A stretch of 64,000 bases of DNA from CAYNRE01 sp964399535 (GTDB lineage: Bacteria; Planctomycetota; Planctomycetia; Pirellulales; CAYNRE01): NCBI GenBank assembly GCA_964399535.1, contig CAYNRE010000024.1, forward strand, positions 1 through 64,000, in the 5' to 3' direction. Shown here piece by piece: positions 55,301 to 63,858 of the stretch (its first letter is position 1; the number at the start of each line of letters is the position of its first letter). Below the pieces are notes generated by a model. It had not been told where the DNA came from. It did not search any database and was given only the letters and a program-made list of their open reading frames with translations. The position numbers and the translations under genes are program-made.

Positions 55301-56479
55301 ATGCTGGAAGCGATCTGCCTGGGCAGCTTGCTGCTGCTGGCTTACATCTACTTCGGCTATTCAGCCCTGGTGGTGCTGCTGGGTCAGTTGCGGCCGTTGG
55401 CCGGAGCCGACACCCTGCCCGAGCCGGCGCCGGAAGTCAGCCTGATTATTCCGGCGCATAACGAGGCGGCGATCATTCGCGAAAAGGTGGTCAACGCTCT
55501 GGCTATCGCCTACCCCGCCCCCCCGGGGCTGGAGATAATCGTGGCCAGCGACGGTTCGACCGACGCCACTTGCGAACTGGTCCGGCGGTTCGAGGGCCAG
55601 GGGGTACGGCTGCTCGACTTTTCCATGCGTCGGGGCAAGGCCTCGGTTTTGAACGATGCCGTGGCCGCCAGCCGTGGCGAACTGCTTTGTTTTTGCGATG
55701 CCAACGTCATGTTTCGCCCCGATGCCTTGGCGCGGCTGGTCGCACGGCTGCGCGACCCGGGCGTGGGGGCCGTCAGCGGCGACGTGCGGTTGGCGAGCCA
55801 TGAGTCGAACTTCGAGCACGGCGAGAGCCTGTACTATCGCCTGGAGCGAGCCATTCAATTGGGCGAATCGGCCGTAGGGTCGCTGATCGGTGTCGACGGC
55901 GGAATGTACGTGGTGCGCCGGGAACTGTTCCGCCCCCTGCCGGCCGATACCATCCTCGACGATTTCGTGATCTCGATGGAGGTGGTTCGCCGCGGCGCGC
56001 GGGTAGTGTACGAGCCAGCGGCCGTGGCTACCGAGAACGGAACCCCCACGGCCAGGATCGAGCTGCGCCGCCGTGTACGGATGGCCGCCGGAATGGTCCA
56101 GGTGCTCAAGCGCGGCCAGTTCTGCTGGTGGCGCCCGGTGGTGGCCTGGCAATTCGTTTCGCATAAACTGCTGCGAGCCCTGGCCCCGGAATTGCTCCTG
56201 GCGCTTTTGGTCAGCAACCTGCTGCTGGCTCCGCGGCATCCGCTGTGGTTGGCGCTGCTGGCGGGCCAGGCGGCGTTTTACCTGGTCGCCCTGATCGGAG
56301 CGGTCAGCGTGCCGTTTCGACGGACGCGCTTGGGGGGCATCCCGTTTTATTTCGTAATGGGGCACGTGGCGATCTTGTACGGTTCGATCAAGGGGCTTTT
56401 CAATCGCCAGCGAGTTACCTGGCAGGTTACCGAACGGACTCCCGTGGCGCCGGCCTCGACGCTACGCGAGTCGATGTAG
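55301..56479 (+). CDS. Membrane-bound glycosyltransferase family 2 protein
   Basis: A 392-residue GT2. It begins with a membrane helix (about 4-26), followed by the catalytic domain: EVSLIIPAHNEAAIIREKVV, IIVASDGSTDATCELVRRF, the FCDANVMF metal site, and SLIGVDGGMYVVRRE with DDFVISMEVVRRGARV. The segment ELRRRVRMAAGMVQVL sits where processive GT2s have Q-x-x-R-W; the Gln/Trp are not conserved. C-terminal helices follow (about 300-365). It may extend a polymer or add a side sugar. ATG 55301 avoids a long Gly/Arg-rich N-terminal extension. Confidence 0.85.
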   Translation: MLEAICLGSLLLLAYIYFGYSALVVLLGQLRPLAGADTLPEPAPEVSLIIPAHNEAAIIREKVVNALAIAYPAPPGLEIIVASDGSTDATCELVRRFEGQGVRLLDFSMRRGKASVLNDAVAASRGELLCFCDANVMFRPDALARLVARLRDPGVGAVSGDVRLASHESNFEHGESLYYRLERAIQLGESAVGSLIGVDGGMYVVRRELFRPLPADTILDDFVISMEVVRRGARVVYEPAAVATENGTPTARIELRRRVRMAAGMVQVLKRGQFCWWRPVVAWQFVSHKLLRALAPELLLALLVSNLLLAPRHPLWLALLAGQAAFYLVALIGAVSVPFRRTRLGGIPFYFVMGHVAILYGSIKGLFNRQRVTWQVTERTPVAPASTLRESM

Positions 56480-56517
56480 TCTTGCTCTCATTCCGCGTCG
56501 TGTAATTGCTTCTAGCG

Positions 56518-57654
56518 ATGGCCAAACTGAAGCTCAGCTTTCCGACATTCCGCCAACCGCCGGCGGTAACCTACGGCCGAGGCTGCCTGCGCGCGCTGGC
56601 CGAGGAAGTGCCCCTGGACGGCACGCTGTTTTTGGTGTCTGCCACGGCCACGGTGCAACGAACTCTTCGCGAGGCGTACGAGAAGCGCGGCGGCGATTGG
56701 TCCGCTGCCCAGGTTTGGACCAAACCGCCCGGCGAGCCCACCTGGGAAATGCTCGACGCGGCGGGCCAGTTCCTGGCCGCGGCGCCGTGCGATCGGCTCG
56801 TGGCCGTGGGGGGCGGCTCGGTTCTGGATGCCGCCCGCTTGGCCTGGTTTGTCTCGCAACGGCGCTTAACGATCGGCGAGCGGGGTCCGCTGCTCAGTTC
56901 GGGCAGCGCAACACGGCCAGAGTTCTGGATGGTGCCCACCACCTGCGCCACCGGCGCCGAAGGGGCTACCGTGGCGGTTTGTTCCCACCAGGGCCGCAAG
57001 TGGCCGGTGGTTTCGCCCGAGCTGTTGGCCGACCGCGTAGTGCTCGACGCGCAGTTTCTCGAAGGGCTCTCCGACGCTGATCTGGCCCTTTCACTGTGCG
57101 ATACGCTTAGCCACGCGATCGAGTCGTATTGCTCGCTGGTGCCCGGCTCGCTCCCGCGGCAATCGGCCGTGGCGGCGCTCGCGTTGGTGCTTTCCGCCTG
57201 GCCGGCGCCCCCCGGCCCATCGCGGCTGGAACGGTTGATGGAGGCCGGCTACCTGGCCGGCCTGGCCGCGGGCCATCTTTCGGTGGGAGTGGTGCACGCG
57301 TTTGCCCATAGCGCGGCGCGGCTCGGCGTGAGCCACGCCCTGGGCAACGCCCGAGGGCTTGCCGCGGGGCTGAAGGCCAATCGCCAGGCGCCCGCCCTGG
57401 CCCAACTCGCCCAGCGCACAGGTTTGGCATCGGTCGCCGAACTGGAGGACCGGGTGGCTCCGATCGTGCAGGCCGCTTTGGCGGGCCGCCAGTCGACGCA
57501 ATTGAGCGAGGCGCTGGCCGACGACCGCCAGCGGGCCGAACTGCGCGGCTGGATGGCGGCCGATCCCTGTCTGCGCACCAATCCGATCGCCCTGGGCGAT
57601 GCCGAGCTCGATCGGTTCCTAAGTGGCGTGGCCCAGGCGCTGGAGGCCGCATGA
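56518..57654 (+). CDS. Iron-containing alcohol dehydrogenase
   Basis: A 378-residue Fe-ADH-family enzyme. The NAD-binding loop is RLVAVGGGSVLDAARLAWFV, with PTTCATGAEGATVAV. Metal ligands lie in SDADLALSLCDTLSHAIESY and GVVHAFAHSAARLGVSHALG (Asp and three His). It reduces aldehydes to alcohols or the reverse. ATG 56518 is preferred to an upstream TTG. It overlaps the AMP-ligase start by 4 bp, so it belongs to the acyl-reduction cassette and is the obvious last step after LuxC. Confidence 0.85.
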   Translation: MAKLKLSFPTFRQPPAVTYGRGCLRALAEEVPLDGTLFLVSATATVQRTLREAYEKRGGDWSAAQVWTKPPGEPTWEMLDAAGQFLAAAPCDRLVAVGGGSVLDAARLAWFVSQRRLTIGERGPLLSSGSATRPEFWMVPTTCATGAEGATVAVCSHQGRKWPVVSPELLADRVVLDAQFLEGLSDADLALSLCDTLSHAIESYCSLVPGSLPRQSAVAALALVLSAWPAPPGPSRLERLMEAGYLAGLAAGHLSVGVVHAFAHSAARLGVSHALGNARGLAAGLKANRQAPALAQLAQRTGLASVAELEDRVAPIVQAALAGRQSTQLSEALADDRQRAELRGWMAADPCLRTNPIALGDAELDRFLSGVAQALEAA

Positions 57655-59087
57655 GCGCCACATTTTATGGCAGCCTGCCCTGGCATTTGCGCGAGGAGCC
57701 TGCCGTGTGCGACGGCGGCCCCTGGGTTAGCTACGCCGAGCTCGCCGAGCGCACCCGCCAGCTGGCCGGGCTAGTGCGTCAGCACTACGGCTCGGGCCAC
57801 TACCTGTTGGTGCGTGCCACGCCCAGTTGCGAATTCGTGGTATGGCTGCTGGGAATCATGGCCAGCGGCAATACCCCGGTGCCGATCAATCCGGAATGCC
57901 CCGCCGCCGAGCTGGAATACCTCCGCGAAAAGTGCCACGCGGTCGACGTGGTCGATCCGGGCGCCTCGGCGGCGCTGCCGGTTACCGGGGCCGCGCCGGG
58001 CGACTGGACCGACCCCCAGCGGCCGGCGATGATCCTGTTCACCTCGGGCACCAGCGGTTTTCCCAAGGGGGTGATCATTACCCACGACGGCATGCTGCAT
58101 TCCTGCCGCACCGTGGCCGGTTACTTGGACTACGCCCGGTTTCCCTCGGCCGCGGTGGTGCTGCCGCTGCACTACAGTTACGCCCTGTTGAGCCAGGTTT
58201 GCGCCATGTTGCTCACGGGGGGGCGGGTGCGGATTTTTCCGGAATTCCGCAACCCGATTCAATTTGCCCGCACCGTGGAAGAAGACCGCCTGGAAACCTT
58301 CTGCGGAGTGCCCTCCACGTACTACGCGCTCAGCGTGCTGCATGGGCTGAGCCCGCTCTCGATGCCCAGCGTGCGGGTGTTGTGCTCGGCCGGAGCCGCC
58401 ATGGATCGCAGCCGGTTGGAGACGATTCAGCAGATATTTCCGCGGGCCAGGTTCTTCAATAACTACGGTATGACCGAGGCAGCGCCTCGCATTTCGTACC
58501 TTCGCGACGACGATCCTCGTTTCTTTCAGCCCACCTGCGGACGGCCGATGAGCGGCGTTGAAGTGCGGGTCGTCGATCCGCAGACCCACCGTCCGCTGGC
58601 CGACGGCCAGGTAGGCATGTTGGTGGTGCGCGGTCCCAATATCACGCCCGGCTACTTGAACGACCCGGAGCAAACGCAGAAAGCCTTTACCGGCGATGGC
58701 TGGCTCATTTCCGGCGACCTGGCCCACCTGGACGAGGGCTACATTTACATTGCCGGGCGGAACGACGATATCTTCAATGTCGGCGGCGAGAAGGTGGCCC
58801 CCCTGGAGATCGAGCGCGTGCTGAGCGAGCTGCCCGAGGTGGAATTGGCCGCCGTGGCGGGGTTGCCCGACCCGCAGCGGGGCATGATTCCCGTGGCCTA
58901 TTTGAAGCTGCGCGAGCCGGTTTCGCGGAAGGCGCTGTTAGCGGCGCTTCGTGGTCGGCTGGTGCCGAACAAATTGCCTCAGCGGTTTTTTGCGATGCGC
59001 TCGTTCCCGATGACGGCCAACGCCAAGCTCCAACGGCGGCAACTTTCGCCCGACGACGCAACCCACGTGATTGAGGAGATCCGCTAG
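57651..59087 (+). CDS. AMP-dependent acyl/aryl-acid ligase
   Basis: A 478-residue ANL-superfamily adenylating enzyme. The P-loop-like A3 motif is MILFTSGTSGFPKGVIITHD, A5 is NNYGMTEAAPRISYL, and A7-A8 are GWLISGDLAHLDEGYIYIAG and NDDIFNVGGEKVAPLEIERV. The C-terminal catalytic Lys is in MTANAKLQRRQL. It activates a carboxylic acid as acyl-AMP and loads it on CoA or, given the ACP gene nearby, on the carrier protein. Substrate acid unknown. Directly coupled to the Fe-ADH upstream and luxE-like gene downstream. Confidence 0.88.
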   Translation: MSATFYGSLPWHLREEPAVCDGGPWVSYAELAERTRQLAGLVRQHYGSGHYLLVRATPSCEFVVWLLGIMASGNTPVPINPECPAAELEYLREKCHAVDVVDPGASAALPVTGAAPGDWTDPQRPAMILFTSGTSGFPKGVIITHDGMLHSCRTVAGYLDYARFPSAAVVLPLHYSYALLSQVCAMLLTGGRVRIFPEFRNPIQFARTVEEDRLETFCGVPSTYYALSVLHGLSPLSMPSVRVLCSAGAAMDRSRLETIQQIFPRARFFNNYGMTEAAPRISYLRDDDPRFFQPTCGRPMSGVEVRVVDPQTHRPLADGQVGMLVVRGPNITPGYLNDPEQTQKAFTGDGWLISGDLAHLDEGYIYIAGRNDDIFNVGGEKVAPLEIERVLSELPEVELAAVAGLPDPQRGMIPVAYLKLREPVSRKALLAALRGRLVPNKLPQRFFAMRSFPMTANAKLQRRQLSPDDATHVIEEIR

Positions 59088-60164
59088 ATGTTCCTCGATC
59101 GGGTGGCGCCTTACGCGTTGGCGCCGGACGAGAAATCGCGCTACCTGGCCGAACAGCTACGCAGCCTGGTGGCGCACCATGAGCAGCACTGCCGGCCTTA
59201 CGCCCGGTTCCTGGCCGACTGGCGGCAGGCAGGGGGCAATTCGATCGATCGGGTGGAAGACGTTCCCTTTCTGCCGGTAACGGTGTTCAAAGAGTTCGCC
59301 CTAAAATCGACCGAGGCCGAGGTGCTGAGCGTGAAGAGCTCGGCGACCACCACGGGCCAGTCGTCGGTCGTGTTTGTCGACAAGGAAACGCGGAAACGAC
59401 AGACCGTTTCGGCCAACAAGATTTGGACGGACTTTTTGGGGGGCGGCCGGCGGCCGTACCTGGTGTTCGACGTCGAAGCCAGCGTCCGCGGGGCGGCCTC
59501 GCTGAGCGCCCGCGGGGCGGCCATCCTGAGCCTGGCTCCGTTGGCCAGCCAATTCTACTTTGTCGGCCGCGAGGCGGAGGAGGGGCTCGTTCTCGATCGA
59601 CCGGCGCTCGAGGCGGCCCTCGAGCAGATCGGCGACCAGCCCCTGGCCGGTTACGGTTTCACCTACATCTTGTATCAACTGCACGAGCAGTTGGCAGCCG
59701 GCCCTCGGCCCCGGCCGCTGCATCCCGAGAGCGTGCTTTTGCACAGCGGCGGTTGGAAGCGCCTGATCGATCGCGCGGTCGACAAGCCAACCCTGAATCG
59801 CACCGTGGCCGGCGTCTGGGGGCTCGAGCCCGCGCGCGTGATCGACTTCTATGGCGCGGTGGAACAAGTCGGATTGCTGTACCCCGACTGCGCGGCGGGT
59901 TACAAGCATGTGCCCTACTGGGCCGACGTGGTGCTCCGCCAGCGCGATACGCTGGCTCCCGTCGAGCCGGGCCAGGTGGGGCTGATGCAATTGGTGAATT
60001 GTTTGCCGCTTTCGGCCCCCAACCACAGCGTGCTAACCGAAGATCTCGGCCGGCTGGAGTTGCTCGACGGGTGTGGCTGCGGCCGCCGGGGCAAGGCCTT
60101 CACGTTTCAGGGGCGAGCTCCCCGCAGCGAGATACGGGGGTGCAGCGATGTCGGCCGCGGTTGA
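59088..60164 (+). CDS. LuxE-like acyl-protein synthetase
   Basis: A 358-residue LuxE-family protein. In luminous bacteria LuxE activates fatty acid as acyl-AMP and forms an acyl-enzyme that LuxC reduces. Motifs seen: VPFLPVTVFKEFALKSTEAE, SSATTTGQSSVVFVDKETRK (Ser/Thr-rich loop), PYLVFDVEASVR, LHSGGWKRLIDRAVDKP and VIDFYGAVEQVGLLYPDCAA. The start abuts the AMP-ligase stop. The 3' end overlaps the luxC-like gene by 17 bp. There is no luxA/luxB, so it is not for light. Confidence 0.88.
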   Translation: MFLDRVAPYALAPDEKSRYLAEQLRSLVAHHEQHCRPYARFLADWRQAGGNSIDRVEDVPFLPVTVFKEFALKSTEAEVLSVKSSATTTGQSSVVFVDKETRKRQTVSANKIWTDFLGGGRRPYLVFDVEASVRGAASLSARGAAILSLAPLASQFYFVGREAEEGLVLDRPALEAALEQIGDQPLAGYGFTYILYQLHEQLAAGPRPRPLHPESVLLHSGGWKRLIDRAVDKPTLNRTVAGVWGLEPARVIDFYGAVEQVGLLYPDCAAGYKHVPYWADVVLRQRDTLAPVEPGQVGLMQLVNCLPLSAPNHSVLTEDLGRLELLDGCGCGRRGKAFTFQGRAPRSEIRGCSDVGRG

Positions 60165-61413
60165 AATCGCCTTTCCGCCGCGGGCCCGCCGGCTTCCACT
60201 GCCCGAGGCGCTGGTCCAGCTTAGGCAGTTGGCCCAGCGGCCAGAGCGAGCCCTGCCCCCCGAGCGAATCGCCGCGCTCGGTGCGCTTTCCGACGCCATG
60301 CTCGCGCGCCGCCAGGAATTAGGCGCTCAGCTACCTGGCGTGGGATTGGCCTTTCTCGTGGCCTTTCTCCGGCCCGAGCATTTACACGAAGCGCTGGCCC
60401 GCGAACTCCCCCAGGTCGAGGCGCTCGAGCGGTTCGTGCGCGTGGCCGAGCGAAAAAGCCTGCGGGTTCTGCCGGCGGGAACCGTATGCCATTGGATCGC
60501 CGGCAACGTGCCGCTGTTGGGGATGTTTTCCTGGGCAATCAGCGCGTTGCTGGGCAACCTGAACGTGGTGCGGCTCAGCACCCGGCAAGACGACTTCCTT
60601 TCGCCGCTCTTGGGCCTGTTGGCCGAAACGTCGCCGGCGGGGCGGCAAATGGCCGAAGAGTCGCTGGTGGTTACCTTCGACCGGGAGCATCAAGAGGCCC
60701 AGCGCCTGTTAAGCGAGGCGGCCGACGTGCGCATTGCCTGGGGTGGGGCCGAAGCGGTCGAAGCCATTCGCTCGCTCCCCGCCGATTGGCACACGTCCGA
60801 TATCGCCATGGGACCGCGGATGAGCCTGGCCGTGGTCGACCCTGCGCAACTCAGTGACGCGGTCATTAATCGCCTGGCAATCGATGCGGTCTACTTCGAT
60901 CAGTTGGCATGCAGCTCGCCGCAGCAGGTGTTTGTCCGCGGCCAGGCCGATTCGCCCGAGGTGCGGAATTTCGTGCACCGCTTTACCCAGGCGTTCGCCC
61001 GGCAGGCGCTGGCCAACCCTCGGCACGGGCTCGATTTTGCCGAGACCTATCGCATTCACCTCGATCGCAGCCGGCTGCTGTTGGCTGGCCAGGCGCTGGA
61101 ACACGACCGCCAGACCCAGTGGACCGTGGCCTTGGTCGACGCGCCGCAGCCCCAGGTAAGCTGCGCCAATCGGTTCATCCAGGTCATTCCCTTCACGCAC
61201 TTGGCCACCGTATATTCGGCCATCCCCAGCAACGTCCAAACGGTGATCACCGCGCTGGGCTCTGCGGAATTTGCCGAATTTACCGAGGCTGCCAGCCGCT
61301 TGGGCGTTTGCCGGTTTCCGCAGCCCGGCGAAGGGAATCATTTTGAGGTACCATGGGACGGCATTCCGCTCGTATCCCGATTGACGCGATGGGTCCTGCG
61401 AACCGACCCGTAA
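60148..61413 (+). CDS. LuxC-like acyl-CoA/acyl-protein reductase
   Basis: A 421-residue LuxC-family reductase of the aldehyde-dehydrogenase superfamily. NADPH segment: GTVCHWIAGNVPLLGMFSWA, then LLGNLNVVRLSTRQDDFLSP. The catalytic nucleophile is Cys255 in FDQLACSSPQQVFV, the position that accepts the acyl group. C-terminal FIQVIPFTHLATVYSAIPSN is typical. It reduces a thioester-bound acyl group to the aldehyde. The ATG at 60148 is chosen because the longer frame overlaps the LuxE coding region. Confidence 0.9.
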   Translation: MSAAVEIAFPPRARRLPLPEALVQLRQLAQRPERALPPERIAALGALSDAMLARRQELGAQLPGVGLAFLVAFLRPEHLHEALARELPQVEALERFVRVAERKSLRVLPAGTVCHWIAGNVPLLGMFSWAISALLGNLNVVRLSTRQDDFLSPLLGLLAETSPAGRQMAEESLVVTFDREHQEAQRLLSEAADVRIAWGGAEAVEAIRSLPADWHTSDIAMGPRMSLAVVDPAQLSDAVINRLAIDAVYFDQLACSSPQQVFVRGQADSPEVRNFVHRFTQAFARQALANPRHGLDFAETYRIHLDRSRLLLAGQALEHDRQTQWTVALVDAPQPQVSCANRFIQVIPFTHLATVYSAIPSNVQTVITALGSAEFAEFTEAASRLGVCRFPQPGEGNHFEVPWDGIPLVSRLTRWVLRTDP

Positions 61414-61447
61414 AGCGCGTGCCCGACTCTAGCCCCGCAAACGGATC

Positions 61448-61693
61448 ATGTCTGAAACTTCCGCTCGCCTGAAGCACCTGATGGCCGAACTGTTCAAGTG
61501 CGATCCCTCGGAACTGACCGATACCACGGGCCCTGGCGACATCCCTGGTTGGGATTCACTGGGGCACGTGGCCCTGATGGCCGAAATCCAGAAACAGTTC
61601 GGGACCCATGTGCCGGTCGAAGACGCGATTGAAGTCGAGTCGATTGCCGACCTGGTGCGAATTCTCGAGCGGCTTGGGGGGGCCAGTTCGTGA
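61448..61693 (+). CDS. Acyl carrier protein
   Basis: An 81-residue ACP. The phosphopantetheine site is GWDSLGHVALMAEIQ with Ser37. Helix I (SARLKHLMAELFKC) and helix IV (VESIADLVRIL) are present, and the protein is acidic. It is a stand-alone carrier, distinct from fatty-acid ACP. It lies between the LuxC-like reductase and the SDR and overlaps the SDR by 4 bp (GTGA). It should carry the acid loaded by the AMP ligase. Confidence 0.92.
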   Translation: MSETSARLKHLMAELFKCDPSELTDTTGPGDIPGWDSLGHVALMAEIQKQFGTHVPVEDAIEVESIADLVRILERLGGASS

Positions 61694-62448
61694 ACATCGC
61701 CGGGCAGGCCGCGCTGGTAACGGGGGCCGCCTCGGGCCTGGGGTTGGCGTTTGCTAGGCGGCTGCTGGAGCGGGGAGCCCGGGTCTGGCTGCTCGACCGC
61801 GACGCCGCTGCGCTCGAGCGGGCACATGGCCAGCTTGCGGCCGATTACCCGGCGGCCTCGCCGCTGCTTTGCGACGTAAGCCGCGAGGACCAGGTGAACC
61901 AAGCGCTGACCCAGGTGGGCCAGGCCGTTGGCGCGGTCGACCTGCTGGTGAACAACGCCGCCGTGCTGCGCGACCAGTCGCTGGTCTCGAAACTAGGCAA
62001 ACGGATCAAGAAGCACAGCACCGCCGACTGGAACGAAACGCTCGGCAGCAATCTGACCGGGGTGTTTCTGATGGCCCGCGAGGCCGCCGCCCAGATGATC
62101 GAGCAGCGGCGGCGAGGGCTGATCGTCAACATCTCGTCGATCTCCCGGGCCGGCAACCCCGGCCAAACGGCCTATGCCGCGACCAAGGCCGCGGTCGACG
62201 CCCTGACGGTAACTTGGTCGCAGGAGCTGGCCCCTTATGGCATTCGCGTGGTGGCAATTGCGCCGGGGTTCGTCGAGACGGCGATGACCAAGGGCATTGC
62301 TCCGCTGTTTCTGGAACGGATTCGCGAGCGCACGCCGCTAAATCGCTACGGCACGCTAGACGAGTTCGCCGACGCACTTGAATTTGTCGTGAAGAGCGAC
62401 TACTTCAACGGCAAAATTCTGGAGCTCGATGGCGGCCTGCGCTTTTAA
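61690..62448 (+). CDS. Short-chain dehydrogenase (3-oxoacyl-ACP reductase-like)
   Basis: A 252-residue classical SDR. The NAD(P) loop is VTGAASGLGLAFARRLLERG, followed by LLVNNAAVLRDQSLVS. The catalytic set is Ser in NISSISRAGNPG with Tyr162 and Lys166 in TAYAATKAA. FabG-like enzymes reduce 3-oxoacyl-ACP, which fits the adjacent carrier. GTG 61690 overlaps the ACP stop. It ends the acyl cassette; the next gene is 269 bp further on. Confidence 0.88.
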   Translation: MNIAGQAALVTGAASGLGLAFARRLLERGARVWLLDRDAAALERAHGQLAADYPAASPLLCDVSREDQVNQALTQVGQAVGAVDLLVNNAAVLRDQSLVSKLGKRIKKHSTADWNETLGSNLTGVFLMAREAAAQMIEQRRRGLIVNISSISRAGNPGQTAYAATKAAVDALTVTWSQELAPYGIRVVAIAPGFVETAMTKGIAPLFLERIRERTPLNRYGTLDEFADALEFVVKSDYFNGKILELDGGLRF

Positions 62449-62561
62449 GGCGCCGCGGCCGGCGCTCTGCCTGCCGTGTCGGGCGCGCCGCCGGAGGAGC
62501 CCTTACAGGTCTCCCAATCGCACCAACCCGCTGGTGTTTGGGTCCGAGTGCCCTGGAGCGT

Positions 62562-62579
62562 GCCCACTTTCTGGTGGGC
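62562..62579 (+). other. Perfect 6-bp hairpin after the acyl cassette
   Basis: GCCCAC pairs with GTGGGC around a TTTCTG loop. No T-tract follows, so it is not a typical intrinsic terminator. It lies in the gap between the SDR and FemAB genes, upstream of a -10-like TACAAT (62595-62600) that lacks a good -35. Confidence 0.35.
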
Positions 62580-62717
62580 CGCAGAGCGCCCGGTTACAAT
62601 GCATCTCGGAACAGGGGCGGGGGTGAATTCTAAATGGGTGGGCCACAGTCGGCCCCTCTGCGCGGGAATCGGCGCGTAGCTCAGATTCCCAAGAACCGAC
62701 CATGCCGTAGAGCCGGT

Positions 62718-63791
62718 ATGTCCTCGTTACTCGAAAAATCGCAGCCGCAACCGCCCGCGGTCGACGCGCTCTCGGTGGGCCCGGCCACGAGCGACGACGC
62801 GGCCCCCTGCCGCGAGTATCTCGACCGCCACCCCCAGGGATCGATCTATCACGATCCTGCTTGGGATCAGGTCTTTGCGGTATACCGCTTGCCCGCCTGC
62901 CGGCTGGTCGCCCGCCGCGGAAAGCAAATCGTGGGCCTCTTGCCGCTGGTGGACCAGCGAGTCTGGGGCTGGGAACACCAGGTGGTGTCGCTCCCCTGGT
63001 TCGACGCGGCGGGGTTGCTGGCCGACGACCCGGCGGTGAGCCAGGCCCTGATCGCGGCGGCCCTCGATTGGGCTCGCCGCCGCGGCACCCAGCGATTGCA
63101 CCTGAGGCAGATGCAGCCCACCGAAGCCTGGCCAGGCCTGCGCACCGACAAAGCCCTGATGCGGCTCCGGCTCGAGGCCGACCCCGATGCGCTTTGGAAG
63201 CGGTTTTCGGCCAAGGTGCGCAACCAAGTCCGCAAGGCCCAGAAATCGGGCCTGGTAGTGGAGACCGGCGGCGTGGAGTTCCTGCCGGGCTTCTATGCGA
63301 CCTATTCGCACAACATGCGCGATTTGGGCAGCCCCGCCCACAGCCAGGCTTTTTTCGCCCAAGTGATGCAGGCGTTTCCCGGCGCCGCGCGGCTGCACCG
63401 GGTGCTGCTCGAAGGCCAGGTGATCGGCTGTGCCCTGACGCTGGCCAACGGCAACCGCCTCGAAGTGCCCTGGGCGTCGAGTCTGCGGAGCCACAACTCG
63501 TTGTGCGTGAACCACGCCCTGTACTGGCACCTTCTCGAAGGTGCTTGTCGCGAGGGATTCGAGTGGTTTCACTTTGGCCGAAGCACCAAAGGATCGGGCA
63601 CCTTTCACTTCAAACAGCAATGGGGCGCCGAGCCCTGTCAGTTGTATTGGTACTACTGGGGTCGGCCGGCACCCGATCCGCAGCGCGCGCCCGCGGCCGA
63701 AGAACTGGCCCTAGCGAGCCGCATTTGGCGGCGGCTGCCGCTCTGGCTTACCCGGCGCGCCGGCCCGCACTTAATTGCCCGCTTGTCTTAG
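62718..63791 (+). CDS. FemAB-like GNAT protein, XrtA/PEP-CTERM system-associated
   Basis: A 357-residue protein of the FemAB/GNAT type associated with PEP-CTERM/XrtA loci. It has IYHDPAWDQVFAVYRLPACR and VGLLPLVDQRVWGWEHQVVS. The core is FSAKVRNQVRKAQKSGLVVE, then YSHNMRDLGSPAHSQAFF, WASSLRSHNSLCVNHALYWH and FHFGRSTKGSGTFHFKQQWG. Family members are suspected to add amino acids or modify the polysaccharide or sorted proteins; activity is not known. ATG 62718 is preferred over an upstream start because the extension is Arg/Pro-rich. Confidence 0.88.
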   Translation: MSSLLEKSQPQPPAVDALSVGPATSDDAAPCREYLDRHPQGSIYHDPAWDQVFAVYRLPACRLVARRGKQIVGLLPLVDQRVWGWEHQVVSLPWFDAAGLLADDPAVSQALIAAALDWARRRGTQRLHLRQMQPTEAWPGLRTDKALMRLRLEADPDALWKRFSAKVRNQVRKAQKSGLVVETGGVEFLPGFYATYSHNMRDLGSPAHSQAFFAQVMQAFPGAARLHRVLLEGQVIGCALTLANGNRLEVPWASSLRSHNSLCVNHALYWHLLEGACREGFEWFHFGRSTKGSGTFHFKQQWGAEPCQLYWYYWGRPAPDPQRAPAAEELALASRIWRRLPLWLTRRAGPHLIARLS

Positions 63792-63858
63792 CTGCCGCGG
63801 CCCGCCGCCCGCCGGCTAGGTTCACTCGATCGAATCCCCCCCCTCCGGAGCGACCATT

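Noticed and set aside
59088..61413. Bioluminescence operon
   Set aside because: LuxE and LuxC are present, but luxA, luxB and luxD are not, and the setting is a polysaccharide locus.
62562..62579. Intrinsic terminator after the acyl cassette
   Set aside because: A perfect stem is present, but no T-tract follows.
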